From contig NZ_CALKTT010000060.1 in assembly GCF_937997535.1 (NCBI RefSeq), positions 1-64,000 on the forward strand: 64,000 bases of DNA, written 5' to 3'. Positions 16,751-26,875 of this stretch are shown here, piece by piece. Numbering within the stretch: position 1 is the first letter of the stretch; the number at the start of each line of letters is the position of its first letter. Below the pieces are notes generated by a model. It worked only from the letters and a program-made list of their open reading frames with translations. It made no database searches and was not told the origin of the DNA. The stretch is from an uncultured Campylobacter sp. (GTDB lineage: Bacteria > Campylobacterota > Campylobacteria > Campylobacterales > Campylobacteraceae). The position numbers and the translations under genes were made by a program.

Positions 16751-19489
16751 TTGATTTTTGAAGCAAAAGACGCGGCGGCACTGCAAAAGGCGGGCATCAC
16801 GACGCTTTTGGATCTGGCGCTGCTTCTACCCAAAAGCTTCGACGATCTAAGCGTGGGGGATGCGCCGTGCGCGGGCGAGAGCACGGCGGAGGTCGAGTGC
16901 CTCTTCCAGCACAGGCGCGGCTCGATGCTCATCGTCACGGCGCACTGCCTCAGCTGGGAGCGCGAGATCAAAATCGTGATCTTCAACGCCAAAAACTGGC
17001 ACTTCGGCGCTTTTAAGCGCGGCAAAAAATTTTTCATCCACGGCAAATGCGACGAAAGCTTCGGCTCGTGGCAGTTCGTAAATCCAAAAATCGTAAGCGA
17101 GCCGGGCAGGATCGCGCCCAAATACAAAACCGCGCTGAGCGACGCGGCAGCGCAAAAGCTGATCAAAAAATACCTAAGCGCGGACGCGCTTTTAGCCTGC
17201 GGGCTGCGCGCGGACGAGGCGGCGGTACTGCTCGCGCTACACGAGAGCTCGCCGCGCAGCGTGCGAATGCTAGCCGCGCTAAATAGGCAGCTCAAGGAGG
17301 GCGGCGCGGAAAATTTCGGCGATCGCGACGACGTTTCAAACAGCAGCAGAATTCCGAGCGGCAGTGAAATTTTAAGCGATGAAATTTCAAGCAGCGATAA
17401 AATTTTAAATGACGGCGGAATTTCAGATAACGGCGAAATTCCAAGCTCGCAAAACTCGGTCGCCGCCGAAATTCTAAAGGGCAGATCGCAAAATGATGAA
17501 ATTTTTGGAGGTAAAATTTCAAACTGTCCTCAAAATGGCGGAGTTCTTGCCTACAGAACAAAGCACGACGCGGAGAATGAAATTTTAAGCGGCGAAATTC
17601 CAAAGAGCGCGGAGACTTCACTCCTCCCAAGCCTCCGTGACGGCGAGATTGCGAGCGATGAAATTGTAGACGACGAGGAGCATCAAGTACACGGCACTGA
17701 GATTTATAACGACGAAAATTTTAATATCCAAAGCGACGATAATTTTCTTGCCACATACGGCGCCGAGGCGCGTGAGGATGAAATTTTAGACGATCTTAAA
17801 GCTGACAATGATGCGGCTGCAAGCGGCGATAAAATTTCAAACGACCTAGTATCCGGTACCCAAGCAGCACAGCTAGCAGACGTTCAAACTGCGACAGCCC
17901 AGCCCATGCTAGAGCATGTCGCGACCGAGCAGTCCATAGCCGAGCAAGCCGCAATCGCAAAACAAAATTTAAGCACCCAAGACGTAGATGCGCAATCCGC
18001 AGCAATCCAAACTTCAAGCCAAGTAGCGAGCGCGCAATTCGCGACCATCCAAACTTTGAGCACGCAAGCTGCGGGCGCGCAGCCTGCGTGCGATCAAATC
18101 AAAAATGTTCAGGCGGTAGTAGCCGTGCAGACTGCAACCGCAAAGCCTACGATCGCTCAGACCGCAAGCGCCGCCGAGGCTGTACAGGCTGCAGCCGTCG
18201 CGTCCATGAGCGGTGCTGAAATTTTACGCACGCTGAAATTTGTCGAAATTCTAAACTACCTGCAAAAGCTAAGCGCAAAAAAAACGAGCTTCCCTGCGCA
18301 AATTTACCCGCTGCACGACATTTCAGACTGGCTTGCTTCACTTCCTTTTGAGCCTACGCGCGATCAGCTGAGAGCGATAAAAGACATCGCTAGCGATCTA
18401 CAAAGCCCTCTGGCACGCCGCCGCGTCGTCATGGGCGACGTAGGCAGCGGCAAGACGCTCGTGATCCTCGCGAGCGCGGCGATGAATTACCCGCGCATCA
18501 GCTATCTGATGGCGCCTACGAGCATCCTAGCCGAGCAGATTTACGCCGAAGCTCTCCGTCTGCTGCCGCCGCAGATCAAAGTCCTGCTCGTAAAAAGCGG
18601 CGATCGCGAGCCGAATTTCGCAGGCGCGCACCTTATCATCGGCACTCACGCCCTGCTCTACCACGAGCTCGCGCCGTCAAATCTCATAATGGTCGATGAG
18701 CAGCACCGCTTCGGCTCGAATCAGCGCGAAAAGATTGCGCGCCTCACGGGGAGCGGCGAGTTTCGCGCGCATTTCATTCAATTTAGCGCCACGCCGATAC
18801 CGCGCACGCTAAGCATGATCCAGTCCGAGCTTGTGAGCTTTAGCTTTTTAAAACAGCTGCCGTTTGAAAAGCAGATCAAAACAAAAATCCTGCAAAATGA
18901 CGGATTTACGGGCTTTATGCAGGATCTGCGCCGCGAGCTCGCCGTGGGCAATCAAGCGATCATCGTCTATCCGCTCGTGCAGCAAAGCGAAAGCTCGGTC
19001 TATCAAAGCCTTGAGGAGGCGGCGCCGTTTTGGAAGGCTCAGTTTGCGGACGTAATGATTACCCACGGCAGCGACAAGGACAAGGAGGAGGTCCTGCGCC
19101 GCTTCCGCGACGAAGGACGGCTACTGATAACTACGACGATCGTCGAAGTGGGCATCTCGCTGCCGCGGCTTAGCGTCATTTTAATCGTGGGCGCCGAGCG
19201 AATGGGGCTCGCGTCGCTTCATCAGCTGCGAGGGCGCGTCGGACGCAAAGGCCAGGCGGGGCGCTGCTACCTCTACACCAAGCTCAAATCCCCGCCGCAG
19301 CGCCTGCGCGAGTTCGCAGCGACACTAGACGGATTTAAGGTCGCAAATATCGATCTGAAAAACCGCCAAGGGGGCGATCTGCTGGGCGGCTCGGTACAGC
19401 ACGGCGCGATGTTTACGTGGTATGATTACGAAGAGGACGTGACGGCTGCGGCAAAACAGCGACTGAAAGACATAGGACGGGGTGCATGA
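16751..19489 (+). CDS. recG: ATP-dependent DNA helicase RecG with a ~300-residue insertion
   Basis: Branch-migrating helicase for stalled forks and recombination intermediates. Helicase motifs are complete: Walker A GDVGSGKT near residue 562, DEQHRFG (the RecG form of motif II), SATPIPRTLSM, and the C-terminal TTIVEVGISLP and HQLRGRVGRKG. The N-terminal OB/wedge part (to about residue 180) is present. Residues about 184-485 are foreign low complexity. First come hexapeptide-like units (EISSSD, KILNDG, GISDNG), then an Ala/Gln/Thr-rich part. Family members are usually 600-700 residues; this one is 912. TTG start with AAAGGATG upstream. Confidence 0.93.
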   Translation: MIFEAKDAAALQKAGITTLLDLALLLPKSFDDLSVGDAPCAGESTAEVECLFQHRRGSMLIVTAHCLSWEREIKIVIFNAKNWHFGAFKRGKKFFIHGKCDESFGSWQFVNPKIVSEPGRIAPKYKTALSDAAAQKLIKKYLSADALLACGLRADEAAVLLALHESSPRSVRMLAALNRQLKEGGAENFGDRDDVSNSSRIPSGSEILSDEISSSDKILNDGGISDNGEIPSSQNSVAAEILKGRSQNDEIFGGKISNCPQNGGVLAYRTKHDAENEILSGEIPKSAETSLLPSLRDGEIASDEIVDDEEHQVHGTEIYNDENFNIQSDDNFLATYGAEAREDEILDDLKADNDAAASGDKISNDLVSGTQAAQLADVQTATAQPMLEHVATEQSIAEQAAIAKQNLSTQDVDAQSAAIQTSSQVASAQFATIQTLSTQAAGAQPACDQIKNVQAVVAVQTATAKPTIAQTASAAEAVQAAAVASMSGAEILRTLKFVEILNYLQKLSAKKTSFPAQIYPLHDISDWLASLPFEPTRDQLRAIKDIASDLQSPLARRRVVMGDVGSGKTLVILASAAMNYPRISYLMAPTSILAEQIYAEALRLLPPQIKVLLVKSGDREPNFAGAHLIIGTHALLYHELAPSNLIMVDEQHRFGSNQREKIARLTGSGEFRAHFIQFSATPIPRTLSMIQSELVSFSFLKQLPFEKQIKTKILQNDGFTGFMQDLRRELAVGNQAIIVYPLVQQSESSVYQSLEEAAPFWKAQFADVMITHGSDKDKEEVLRRFRDEGRLLITTTIVEVGISLPRLSVILIVGAERMGLASLHQLRGRVGRKGQAGRCYLYTKLKSPPQRLREFAATLDGFKVANIDLKNRQGGDLLGGSVQHGAMFTWYDYEEDVTAAAKQRLKDIGRGA

Positions 19490-19701
19490 AATTCTACGAG
19501 ATGTGATAGAATTTAAACGTAATTTAGCCGCGGCAAAATTTTACGAAGCGAATGCGATTATGAGATAATGGGCGATCTGATATAAAATTTGAAATTTCAC
19601 GGCGCAGATTGCATCGGATAAAATTTAGAGCTTTACCAAGCCTTGTTTGCTTTTAATTTCTAAAATTTATGCAACTTAAAGTCCAAAAAAAGGAGAGCAA
19701 A

Positions 19702-20184
19702 ATGGCTTACGTGACCTACGACAAGGCAAAATGGCACTGGGGTGCGAAAAATGCGCCGACCGACATCCCGCAGGAAAACGGCGCGACGCACATCGCGTTT
19801 TTCTTCCGCTGGTGCATGGAGCGCAAGCTCTATTCCAAGGACTTCGCGGCGGACTTTGCGGACGATATAGCGCGGATGGACGATAGCTTTGATTATCGCG
19901 GGTATTTCTTTGGCGCCATGGACGGCGTGCTAGGTAGCGAGGAGCTAAACACCGCGGGCAAGGCCTTTGCGAAGGCCTACTACACCACGGACCGCACGAA
20001 ATTTGCCAAAACGCACGGCTGGTATTTACAGGACTATTGCGACTTCGTCGCGCGAAAATTCGGCGATAAAAACTTCGACAACGCCTATTTTTACATAGAA
20101 AACTCGCCGCAGAATTACGCCGAGATCAAAGAGATCATCGACCGCCGCTACGAGGAATTCTTGAGCTTCAAGGAGGCAAAGTAG
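19702..20184 (+). CDS. DUF7832-like hypothetical protein
   Basis: A 160-residue soluble protein beginning MAYVTYDKAKWHWG. The segment GATHIAFFFRWCMERKL resembles a small family I recall as DUF7832, in which an opening Trp-His-Trp-like motif and GATHIG..L.W are conserved. The function is unknown. I placed the start at 19702 because AAGGAGAG lies 5 nt before it; an upstream in-frame ATG at 19669 would put that site inside the gene. It is a single gene flanked by non-coding DNA. Confidence 0.7.
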   Translation: MAYVTYDKAKWHWGAKNAPTDIPQENGATHIAFFFRWCMERKLYSKDFAADFADDIARMDDSFDYRGYFFGAMDGVLGSEELNTAGKAFAKAYYTTDRTKFAKTHGWYLQDYCDFVARKFGDKNFDNAYFYIENSPQNYAEIKEIIDRRYEEFLSFKEAK

Positions 20185-20679
20185 AAATTTTACCGCCGAG
20201 CTTAGCCGGTTTAAAATAGACGTCCAATCCGAAACGGCGCGCGATCTGCGCCGCGGTAAAATTTAAAATTTTGCGTAGCGCTTTAAATTTACGAAGCGTA
20301 CGGCGAGCTGGCGCGACACATTGCAAATTAAATTTTAAAATCAAACCGCTTCGCAGTGCGAGATACATTAAATTCAGCGGCGCGCTGTTTTTGTAAGCCT
20401 GGCGCTGTATTTGCAAACTCTCGGCACGCAATATTAGAAGCCGTCCGCCGATCGTTGTGCCGTAAATTTTATAAACGCCAATCGTTTAAAACAATTCTCA
20501 AAGATCGCGCAATCCGCATTTTAAAAATAAATTTGAAATTTTAAAATCATCGCGGCGCGCGATGCAAATAAGCAGAATCGATACGTTGCTGCGAGCGGCA
20601 GGGCTTAAAATTTAGGAAAATTTAACTATAATCGCCGCAAAAATTTGAAAATTTTAAAATTTCACAAAGGATTTTATCG
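20185..20679. other. Intergenic region with hisS promoter
   Basis: About 500 bp without a recognisable gene, with the usual AAATTTTAAAATTT elements. The hisS promoter -10 is TATAAT at 20627-20632, with the start codon 48 bp further on. Confidence 0.5.
20627..20632 (+). promoter_or_regulatory. -10 box (TATAAT) of the hisS operon
   Basis: Perfect TATAAT in TTTAACTATAATCGCC. It is the only good promoter upstream of hisS and could serve the entire hisS-speA-cysE-aspB operon. Confidence 0.6.
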
Positions 20680-21921
20680 ATGATCAAGGCACTTCGCGGT
20701 ATGAACGATATTTTGGACGAACAGGCGCGCATCTACTCGCAAATTTTAAACGTGTGCGAGCGCGTGGCGCGCAATTACGGCTTTTGCCTCATCGAAACGC
20801 CCAAACTCGAGCAGACCGCGCTATTTCGCCGTAGCGTCGGCGAGAGCAGCGACATCGTCGGCAAGGAGATGTATGAGTTTAGCGACAAAAGCGGCGATAG
20901 CGTCTGCCTGCGCCCCGAAGGCACCGCAGGCGTCGTGCGCGCCTTTATCGAAAAAAAGCTAGACCGCAGCGGCGGCGTGCATAAATTTTATTATCAAGGC
21001 TCAATGTTTCGCTATGAGCGCCCGCAAAAGGGGCGCCTGCGCGAGTTTCATCAATTCGGAGTCGAGTGCTTCGGCGAAAATAGCGTTTATGAGGATGCGA
21101 GCGTGATCTTGATGCTAGCTCAAATTTTACGCGAGCTAAATGTCGCCGCAACGCTTAAAATCAACTCTTTAGGCGACGAGGAGTGCATGCCAGCGTATAA
21201 AACCAAGCTCGTAAATTTCTTGCAAGGACACAAAGATAGGCTCTGCGAGGACTGCCAAAGGCGCATAGACACCAATCCGATCCGCGTACTGGACTGCAAA
21301 AACGAAAGCTGCCAGAAAATTTTAGCCGCCGCACCTCTTATAACGGAAAATTTAAACGATGTCTGTGCTGCGGAATTTGCGCAGCTGCAAAGAATTTTAA
21401 CCCAAAACGGACAAAAATTTGAAATCGATGCGAAACTCGTGCGCGGGCTTGATTACTACTGCAAAACCGCCTTTGAGTTCGTCTCATCCGAGCTTGGCGC
21501 ACAAAGTGCCGTAGGCGGCGGCGGGCGTTACGACAGACTCGTAGAGTTTTTAGGCGGCAGAAAGACGGCGGGCGTGGGCTTTGCGATCGGCATCGAGCGA
21601 ATAGCCGAAATTTTAAAAACGCGCGAAGCCCCTCAAGAGCGCGAGGGTCTTTATATCGGCGCGCTGGATGAAGCGTTTGTTAGCACGGCATTTTCGTTTG
21701 CATTAAAGCTGCGGAAGCTTTGTAAAACTCAAATTTCATACGAGCCTAGGAGCTTAGCCAAGCATTTAAAAGCAGCCGACGGGGCGGAGACGAAATTTTG
21801 CCTTTGCATCGGGCAGGACGAGTTTGACCGCGCCGAGGTGTGGTGCAAAAATTTAGAGGATCAAAGCACCTTCGCGATCAAATTTAAAGAGGTCGAAGCA
21901 TTTTTTAAGGATAGAGCATGA
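20680..21921 (+). CDS. hisS: Histidyl-tRNA synthetase
   Basis: Class II synthetase charging tRNA-His. It opens with the family-typical ALRGMNDIL. Motif 2 is FYYQGSMFRYERPQKGR, histidine motif 1 is VRGLDYYCKTAFEF, and motif 3 lies around GVGFAIGIERI. Length 413 is normal. The stop overlaps the start of speA (ATGA). Confidence 0.97.
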   Translation: MIKALRGMNDILDEQARIYSQILNVCERVARNYGFCLIETPKLEQTALFRRSVGESSDIVGKEMYEFSDKSGDSVCLRPEGTAGVVRAFIEKKLDRSGGVHKFYYQGSMFRYERPQKGRLREFHQFGVECFGENSVYEDASVILMLAQILRELNVAATLKINSLGDEECMPAYKTKLVNFLQGHKDRLCEDCQRRIDTNPIRVLDCKNESCQKILAAAPLITENLNDVCAAEFAQLQRILTQNGQKFEIDAKLVRGLDYYCKTAFEFVSSELGAQSAVGGGGRYDRLVEFLGGRKTAGVGFAIGIERIAEILKTREAPQEREGLYIGALDEAFVSTAFSFALKLRKLCKTQISYEPRSLAKHLKAADGAETKFCLCIGQDEFDRAEVWCKNLEDQSTFAIKFKEVEAFFKDRA

Positions 21922-23756
21922 GCGATTACGGACTAAATATTTGGGGAAATTCCAACTTCACGATAGACGGGGGCAAACTATGCCTAAACTCCGATTTTAA
22001 GCAGCCTTTGGTGGATATAATAAAAGAGATCCGCGCAGACGGCGTGCGAGGCCCGATACTGCTGCGCTTCCCGCACCTCATCAAAAAGCAGATCGTTGAA
22101 ATTTACTCAAATTTTAACCGCGCTATTAAGGAGTTTGATTACAAGGGAAAATTCCACGCCGTCTATCCGCTTAAGGTAAATCAATTCCCGGGCTTCGTTA
22201 AAAATTTAGTCGATATCGGCGAGCCTTACGGATACGGACTCGAGGCCGGCAGCAAGCCCGAACTGCTGCTAGCAATGGCGTATAACAAATACGGCGCGCC
22301 GATCACCGTAAACGGTTTTAAAGATAAGGAGCTCATCAATATCGGCTTCATCGCCGCAGAGATGGGGCATAACGTAACGCTTACGATCGAGGGGTTAAAC
22401 GAGCTTGAAACCATCATCGAAACGGCTAAGGAGCGATTCGCGCCAAAGCCATTCATCGGGCTTCGCATCAGGCTGCACAACTCCGGAAGTGGTATGTGGG
22501 CGAAAAGCGGCGGGATAAATTCTAAATTCGGTCTTACCTCGACCGAGCTTATAGAGGCGATAAACTTACTCAAGAAAAACGACCTCATCGAGCAGTTTAC
22601 GATGATCCACTTTCATATCGGCTCACAGATTACAGAGATCCATCCGCTCAAAAAGGCCCTCATCGAGGCGGGTAACATCTACACCGAGCTTCGCAAAATG
22701 GGCGCAAAAAATTTAAAATCCATAAATTTAGGCGGAGGTCTCGCTATCGAATACTCCCAAGCCAAAGAAAGCTCCAACCGCAACTATACGCTAAAAGAAT
22801 ACGCCAACGACGTGGTTTTTTTGCTAAAATCGATCGCAGAGGATAAAAAAGAGGCCGAGCCGGATATCTTTATCGAGAGCGGAAGATACGTAGCCGCCAG
22901 CCATGCGGTGCTCGTAGCGCCGATTTTGGAGCTTTTTACCCAAGAATACGCCGAAGAGAAGCTCGCCCTAAAAAAGGACAATCCGCCGGTAGTCGCCGAG
23001 CTATACGATCTGTATAAAACTCTAAAGCCGTCCAACGCGCTAGAGTATCTGCACGATGCCATGTCGCACATGGAGAGCGTGCTTACCCTTTTTGATCTGG
23101 GATACGTCGATCTGATCGACCGCTCAAACGGCGAAATTTTGGTTCATCTAATAATGCGAAAGGCGTATGGAATTTTAGGCAACAAGCAAGAATACAGCAA
23201 TTTCTTAAACTCCTTAGGCAACGCCCAAGAACGCTATTTGGTAAATTTCTCGATCTTTCAAAGCCTGCCCGATTTTTGGGGCATCAAGCAGCACTTCCCG
23301 ATCATGCCGCTAGAGAGGCTGGATGAGCGCGCCACGCTATCGGCGTCGATCTGGGATATCACCTGCGATAGCGACGGAGAGATAGAATTCGATAGTCAAA
23401 AAAATCCGCTCTTTCTGCACGATTTTGATCCCGAAAAAGAGGAGTATTTTTTGGGCTTTTTCCTTGTCGGAGCCTATCAGGAGGTGCTTGGCATGAGCCA
23501 CAACCTCTTTGCACACCCCACTGAAGCGACCGTGATCTTAAAGGATGACGGCGGTTTTGAGATCAAGGATTTCATCGAATCGCAATCGGTCATCGACATC
23601 TTGGAGGATATGGACTACGACGTAGTAGATATCCGCGAAAGCCTAAACGAGCGCGTCGAAAAATCAAATCTCATAGACGCAAAAGAGAAAAAGCATATCC
23701 TGGGCGAGCTATATCTGTTTTTAAACGACAACAGCTATCTAAAGACGATCAAATGA
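21918..23756 (+). CDS. speA: Biosynthetic arginine decarboxylase
   Basis: PLP-dependent decarboxylase turning arginine into agmatine for polyamine synthesis. Residues near the N-terminus give the PLP-lysine region HAVYPLKVNQ, followed by EAGSKPEL, HFHIGSQI and INLGGGLAIEY. The C-terminal substrate/PLP region includes ESGRYVAA. The 612 residues match the SpeA family. It overlaps hisS upstream and cysE downstream by 4 bp each. Confidence 0.95.
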   Translation: MSDYGLNIWGNSNFTIDGGKLCLNSDFKQPLVDIIKEIRADGVRGPILLRFPHLIKKQIVEIYSNFNRAIKEFDYKGKFHAVYPLKVNQFPGFVKNLVDIGEPYGYGLEAGSKPELLLAMAYNKYGAPITVNGFKDKELINIGFIAAEMGHNVTLTIEGLNELETIIETAKERFAPKPFIGLRIRLHNSGSGMWAKSGGINSKFGLTSTELIEAINLLKKNDLIEQFTMIHFHIGSQITEIHPLKKALIEAGNIYTELRKMGAKNLKSINLGGGLAIEYSQAKESSNRNYTLKEYANDVVFLLKSIAEDKKEAEPDIFIESGRYVAASHAVLVAPILELFTQEYAEEKLALKKDNPPVVAELYDLYKTLKPSNALEYLHDAMSHMESVLTLFDLGYVDLIDRSNGEILVHLIMRKAYGILGNKQEYSNFLNSLGNAQERYLVNFSIFQSLPDFWGIKQHFPIMPLERLDERATLSASIWDITCDSDGEIEFDSQKNPLFLHDFDPEKEEYFLGFFLVGAYQEVLGMSHNLFAHPTEATVILKDDGGFEIKDFIESQSVIDILEDMDYDVVDIRESLNERVEKSNLIDAKEKKHILGELYLFLNDNSYLKTIK

Positions 23757-24448
23757 ATTTTTGGCAAATTTTAAAACAGGACTTCACCGAGCCCTTGCGC
23801 CAAGATCCCGCATGCAACAGCGTATTTGAGATATTTTTCTGCTATCCCGGCGTCTGGGCGCTAATAAATTATCGCTTCGCGCATTTTTTCTACGAGCGAG
23901 GTTTTAAGCTCATAGCTCGCGCGATTAGCGGACTTAGCCGCATAATCACCGCCGTAGATATCAACCCGGGCGCACAGATCGGCTCGGGCGTATTTTTCGA
24001 CCACGCTACGGGGCTTGTCATCGGAGAAACGGCGATCATCGGCGATAACTGTCTGATCTATCAGGGCGTAACTCTCGGTGGCGTGAGCTTAGAGCACGGC
24101 AAGCGCCATCCGACGCTGCAAAACGGCGTCGTAGTAGGCGCAGGAGCTAAGGTGTTAGGCAATATCACGATCGGCGAAAATTCCAAAATCGGCGCAAATT
24201 CCGTCGTCGTAAAGGATGTCGCGCCAAACTGCACCGCCGTAGGAGTACCGGCTAGAATTTTAGGAAGCTGCGAGAGCGATCCTTTGGCGCATAATAAAAT
24301 TCCCGATATCAGCCAAGAGCTTATCAAATATCTCATCAAGCGTATCGAAATTTTGGAAGAGTGCATCTGCAGCGGCAGAAAAGATATCTCCGCAATGGAT
24401 GAGGATCTAAATAAATTCTACGAAGAGTATCTGAAATCATTAAAATAA
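23753..24448 (+). CDS. cysE: Serine O-acetyltransferase
   Basis: First step of cysteine synthesis: acetyl-CoA + L-serine to O-acetylserine. The 231 residues have the N-terminal helical domain and then the left-handed beta-helix of hexapeptide repeats (IGSGVFFDHATGLVIGETAIIG, then VVGAGAKVLGNITIG). The catalytic Asp/His element (DHATG) is intact. It sits third in the hisS operon. Confidence 0.95.
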   Translation: MNFWQILKQDFTEPLRQDPACNSVFEIFFCYPGVWALINYRFAHFFYERGFKLIARAISGLSRIITAVDINPGAQIGSGVFFDHATGLVIGETAIIGDNCLIYQGVTLGGVSLEHGKRHPTLQNGVVVGAGAKVLGNITIGENSKIGANSVVVKDVAPNCTAVGVPARILGSCESDPLAHNKIPDISQELIKYLIKRIEILEECICSGRKDISAMDEDLNKFYEEYLKSLK

Positions 24449-24458
24449 GAGGGTTAAA

Positions 24459-24938
24459 GTGAAAAAAGCTCTATTTTTTACAATTTTTGCTATTTTGTCG
24501 GCAAGCGGCAGCGATGCTAATAGCGCGAAAAATTCCGCGGACGACGCCAGAATAAGCCTAGTAAAAAGTCTATACATCAAGGACACCTATTTTGGCGATC
24601 ACAAAAATGCCCTATCAGCTTCTTTCAGATCCGTGCTTATGCAAGATGAAGCATCTGCTGGCGAAGGTGAGGTGGGCTGTTTGGACTACGATCCGGTAAT
24701 CGGCGGTCAAGATGTCTGCGACGACGCGAAATATGATTTTGAGCTAGGGCAGCGCGATACCGTCGTAGTAACTCAGACCTGCCCCTACGGCGCGCAGACG
24801 ATAATCTACAAACTCGTCCGTAGCGGAGGAGATTATAAAATCGACGATATCTACGACCAAGACCCAAGTAGCGGCAGGGCTTTTAGCGTCAAAAATCAAA
24901 TTTTAAATTGTCTAAACCAATCCAAGGAGCATCAATGA
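24459..24938 (+). CDS. Small secreted protein of unknown function
   Basis: A 159-residue protein with a short Sec-type signal (KKALFFTIFAILSASG) and a mature part with four cysteines (GCLDYDP, DVCDDAK, QTCPYG, LNCLNQ) that could form two disulfides. The layout (secreted, a K.DDIYD stretch near the end) is reminiscent of DUF3828-type periplasmic proteins, but I cannot confirm that. GTG start at 24459. It lies between cysE and aspB and overlaps aspB by 4 bp. Confidence 0.65.
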   Translation: MKKALFFTIFAILSASGSDANSAKNSADDARISLVKSLYIKDTYFGDHKNALSASFRSVLMQDEASAGEGEVGCLDYDPVIGGQDVCDDAKYDFELGQRDTVVVTQTCPYGAQTIIYKLVRSGGDYKIDDIYDQDPSSGRAFSVKNQILNCLNQSKEHQ

Positions 24939-26113
24939 AATTAACACTTTCAAGTCGCGTAAGCAAGCTCGGCGAAAGCCTAACAATCGCAATCAGCACT
25001 AAAGCCAAGCAGATGAAAGCCCAGGGGCAAGACGTCGTGATCCTAAGCGCGGGCGAGCCCGATTTCGATACCGCAGAGGTCGCCAAAAAGGCTGTCATAG
25101 AAGCTATGGCCAAGGGCTGCGGAAAATATACGCCGGTTGCTGGCACGCCTGAAATTTTAAATTTAATCGCGCAGAAGCTAAAGCGCGATAATGCTCTAAA
25201 CTACAGGCCTGATCAGATTATCACCAACGTAGGCGCCAAGCACTCGCTATTTAACGCCTTTAACTGCATCTTAAACGAAGGCGATGAGGTTATAATACCG
25301 GCGCCTTATTGGGTCACCTACCCAGACATCGTAAAATTTTGCGGGGGCAAGCCCGTCATCGTAGACACCAAGGCGGAAAACCGATACAAAATCACCGCCT
25401 CGCAGCTCAAAGCCGCGATCACGCCGCGCACGAAGGCGCTGTGCCTTTTCAACCCGAGTAACCCCGCAGGCGCCGTATATTCGCGCCAGGAGCTGCAAGA
25501 GCTTGCGGAAGTACTAAAAAGCACGGATATTTTAGTAATTGCCGATGAAATTTACGAAAAAATCGTCTTCGGCAAGAGCTTCATAGCCGCAGCAAGCATC
25601 AGCGAGGATATGTTTGGGCGCACCGTGACGATCAACGGGCTAAGCAAATGCGGCGCGATGCCCGGCTGGCGCTTCGGCTACACCGCCTGCGCAATCGATG
25701 AGCTAAATAAGGCGATGATAAACCTGCAAAGTCAAAGCGTCAGCAACGTAGCAAGCATCGTCCAGGCAGGCGCTATGCCGGTGCTGCGGGGCGAGGCAGA
25801 CGATTATATCGAGGAGATGAGGCGCGAATACGAGCGCAGGCGCGATTTTGGCACGGACGCGATAGGCGCGATTCCTGGGCTTAGTGTCGTAAAACCAGAT
25901 GGCGCATTTTATTTCTTCATAGATTGCTCCCAGGTAGAACCCGATAGTATGAAATTCTGCATGCAACTGCTAGATAAAGGGCTCGTAGCCACGGTGCCAG
26001 GAAGCGGATTTGGCATGGATGGGCACTTCCGCATAAGCTTTGCGTGCTCTATGGAAAATCTAAAACGCGGCTTTGAGCGCATAGAAAAATTCGTAAAAAA
26101 TTACCGCATATAG
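24935..26113 (+). CDS. aspB: Aspartate aminotransferase (class I, AspB type)
   Basis: PLP aminotransferase interconverting aspartate/2-oxoglutarate and oxaloacetate/glutamate. Visible: AGEPDFDT near residue 41, PYWVTYPD, FNPSNPAGAVY, DEIYEKIVF, the PLP-lysine motif NGLSKCGAMPGWRFGY, and the C-terminal RISFACS (substrate Arg). I took ATG 24935 (392 residues), which follows AAGGAGCATC and overlaps the upstream stop. An upstream TTG would overlap the ribosome binding site. Last gene of the hisS operon. Confidence 0.93.
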   Translation: MKLTLSSRVSKLGESLTIAISTKAKQMKAQGQDVVILSAGEPDFDTAEVAKKAVIEAMAKGCGKYTPVAGTPEILNLIAQKLKRDNALNYRPDQIITNVGAKHSLFNAFNCILNEGDEVIIPAPYWVTYPDIVKFCGGKPVIVDTKAENRYKITASQLKAAITPRTKALCLFNPSNPAGAVYSRQELQELAEVLKSTDILVIADEIYEKIVFGKSFIAAASISEDMFGRTVTINGLSKCGAMPGWRFGYTACAIDELNKAMINLQSQSVSNVASIVQAGAMPVLRGEADDYIEEMRREYERRRDFGTDAIGAIPGLSVVKPDGAFYFFIDCSQVEPDSMKFCMQLLDKGLVATVPGSGFGMDGHFRISFACSMENLKRGFERIEKFVKNYRI

Positions 26114-26875
26114 GCATGCCAGCGGAATTTTAATCTAAATTTGTCGTAGCTTAGCAGCGAAATTTTTACATAAAATTTAATGCGGCTTGGCGGCAAATTT
26201 AGTGTGGCACGGCGTAGCTCAGAATTTAATGCGGTTGTTCTAGCTAAGCACGATTAAATTTCGAACCACTTTAGTTTAAGGACATTTAAATCTCGAGCTG
26301 CCGTATTCAGGAGCGCTTAAATTTTATGCCGTTTATTCAAATGCGGCTAATTTTGCGCTGTCATACTGCGATGTCTGCTGCGCCACGCACTGCTCGTAGT
26401 TTTAAATTTCGCTTCGGAATTTTAAAATTTTATCGCATGACACATCTAGATTTCATTGCAAAAGCTCCGGCGCAAACGCCGCCCGCGATAGAAATTTTAT
26501 CGCGGAATTTTTAAAATTCCGCGCCGATATTTTCAAAACCTTACACTGCCTGCCTCTTGATACAGCCACGCTAAAAATTTAACCAAACATGACGGTCGTC
26601 GCACGAGATACGACAAACAAGACGAGCGCAACGAATACAGCCGACGCCGCATAGCGACACGCGACGAACCAAAAAGCGCGCGGTGCAGATCAAAACGCGC
26701 TAAATTTTAAAATTTTACCGCGCGCGGCGCCTTGGCGCAATTCAAAACGCGATAAATTTTTATAATTTAATGCGCCTTTGAATCCAATCGTATCAAATAA
26801 ATTTTAAACGAAATTCTAACGCTACAGCACTATTTTATATTTTTATAAAGACTATTTTAGTAAAATCAGGGCTTT
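26114..26875. other. Intergenic region before the aryl-polyene cluster
   Basis: No gene recognised in about 760 bp. The 26150-26260 part has loose repeats of AATTTAATGCGG followed by a short AT segment. A TAAAAT-like -10 candidate near 26861 lies just before the first cluster gene. No tRNA could be folded despite a GGCGTAGCTCAG-like string near 26210. Confidence 0.45.

Noticed and set aside
26205..26270. tRNA-like string GGCGTAGCTCAG
   Set aside because: It resembles a tRNA acceptor/D-arm start, but no anticodon stem, no GGTTCGAATCC-type T-arm and no closing acceptor strand follow; it is part of the local AATTTAATGCGG repeats.
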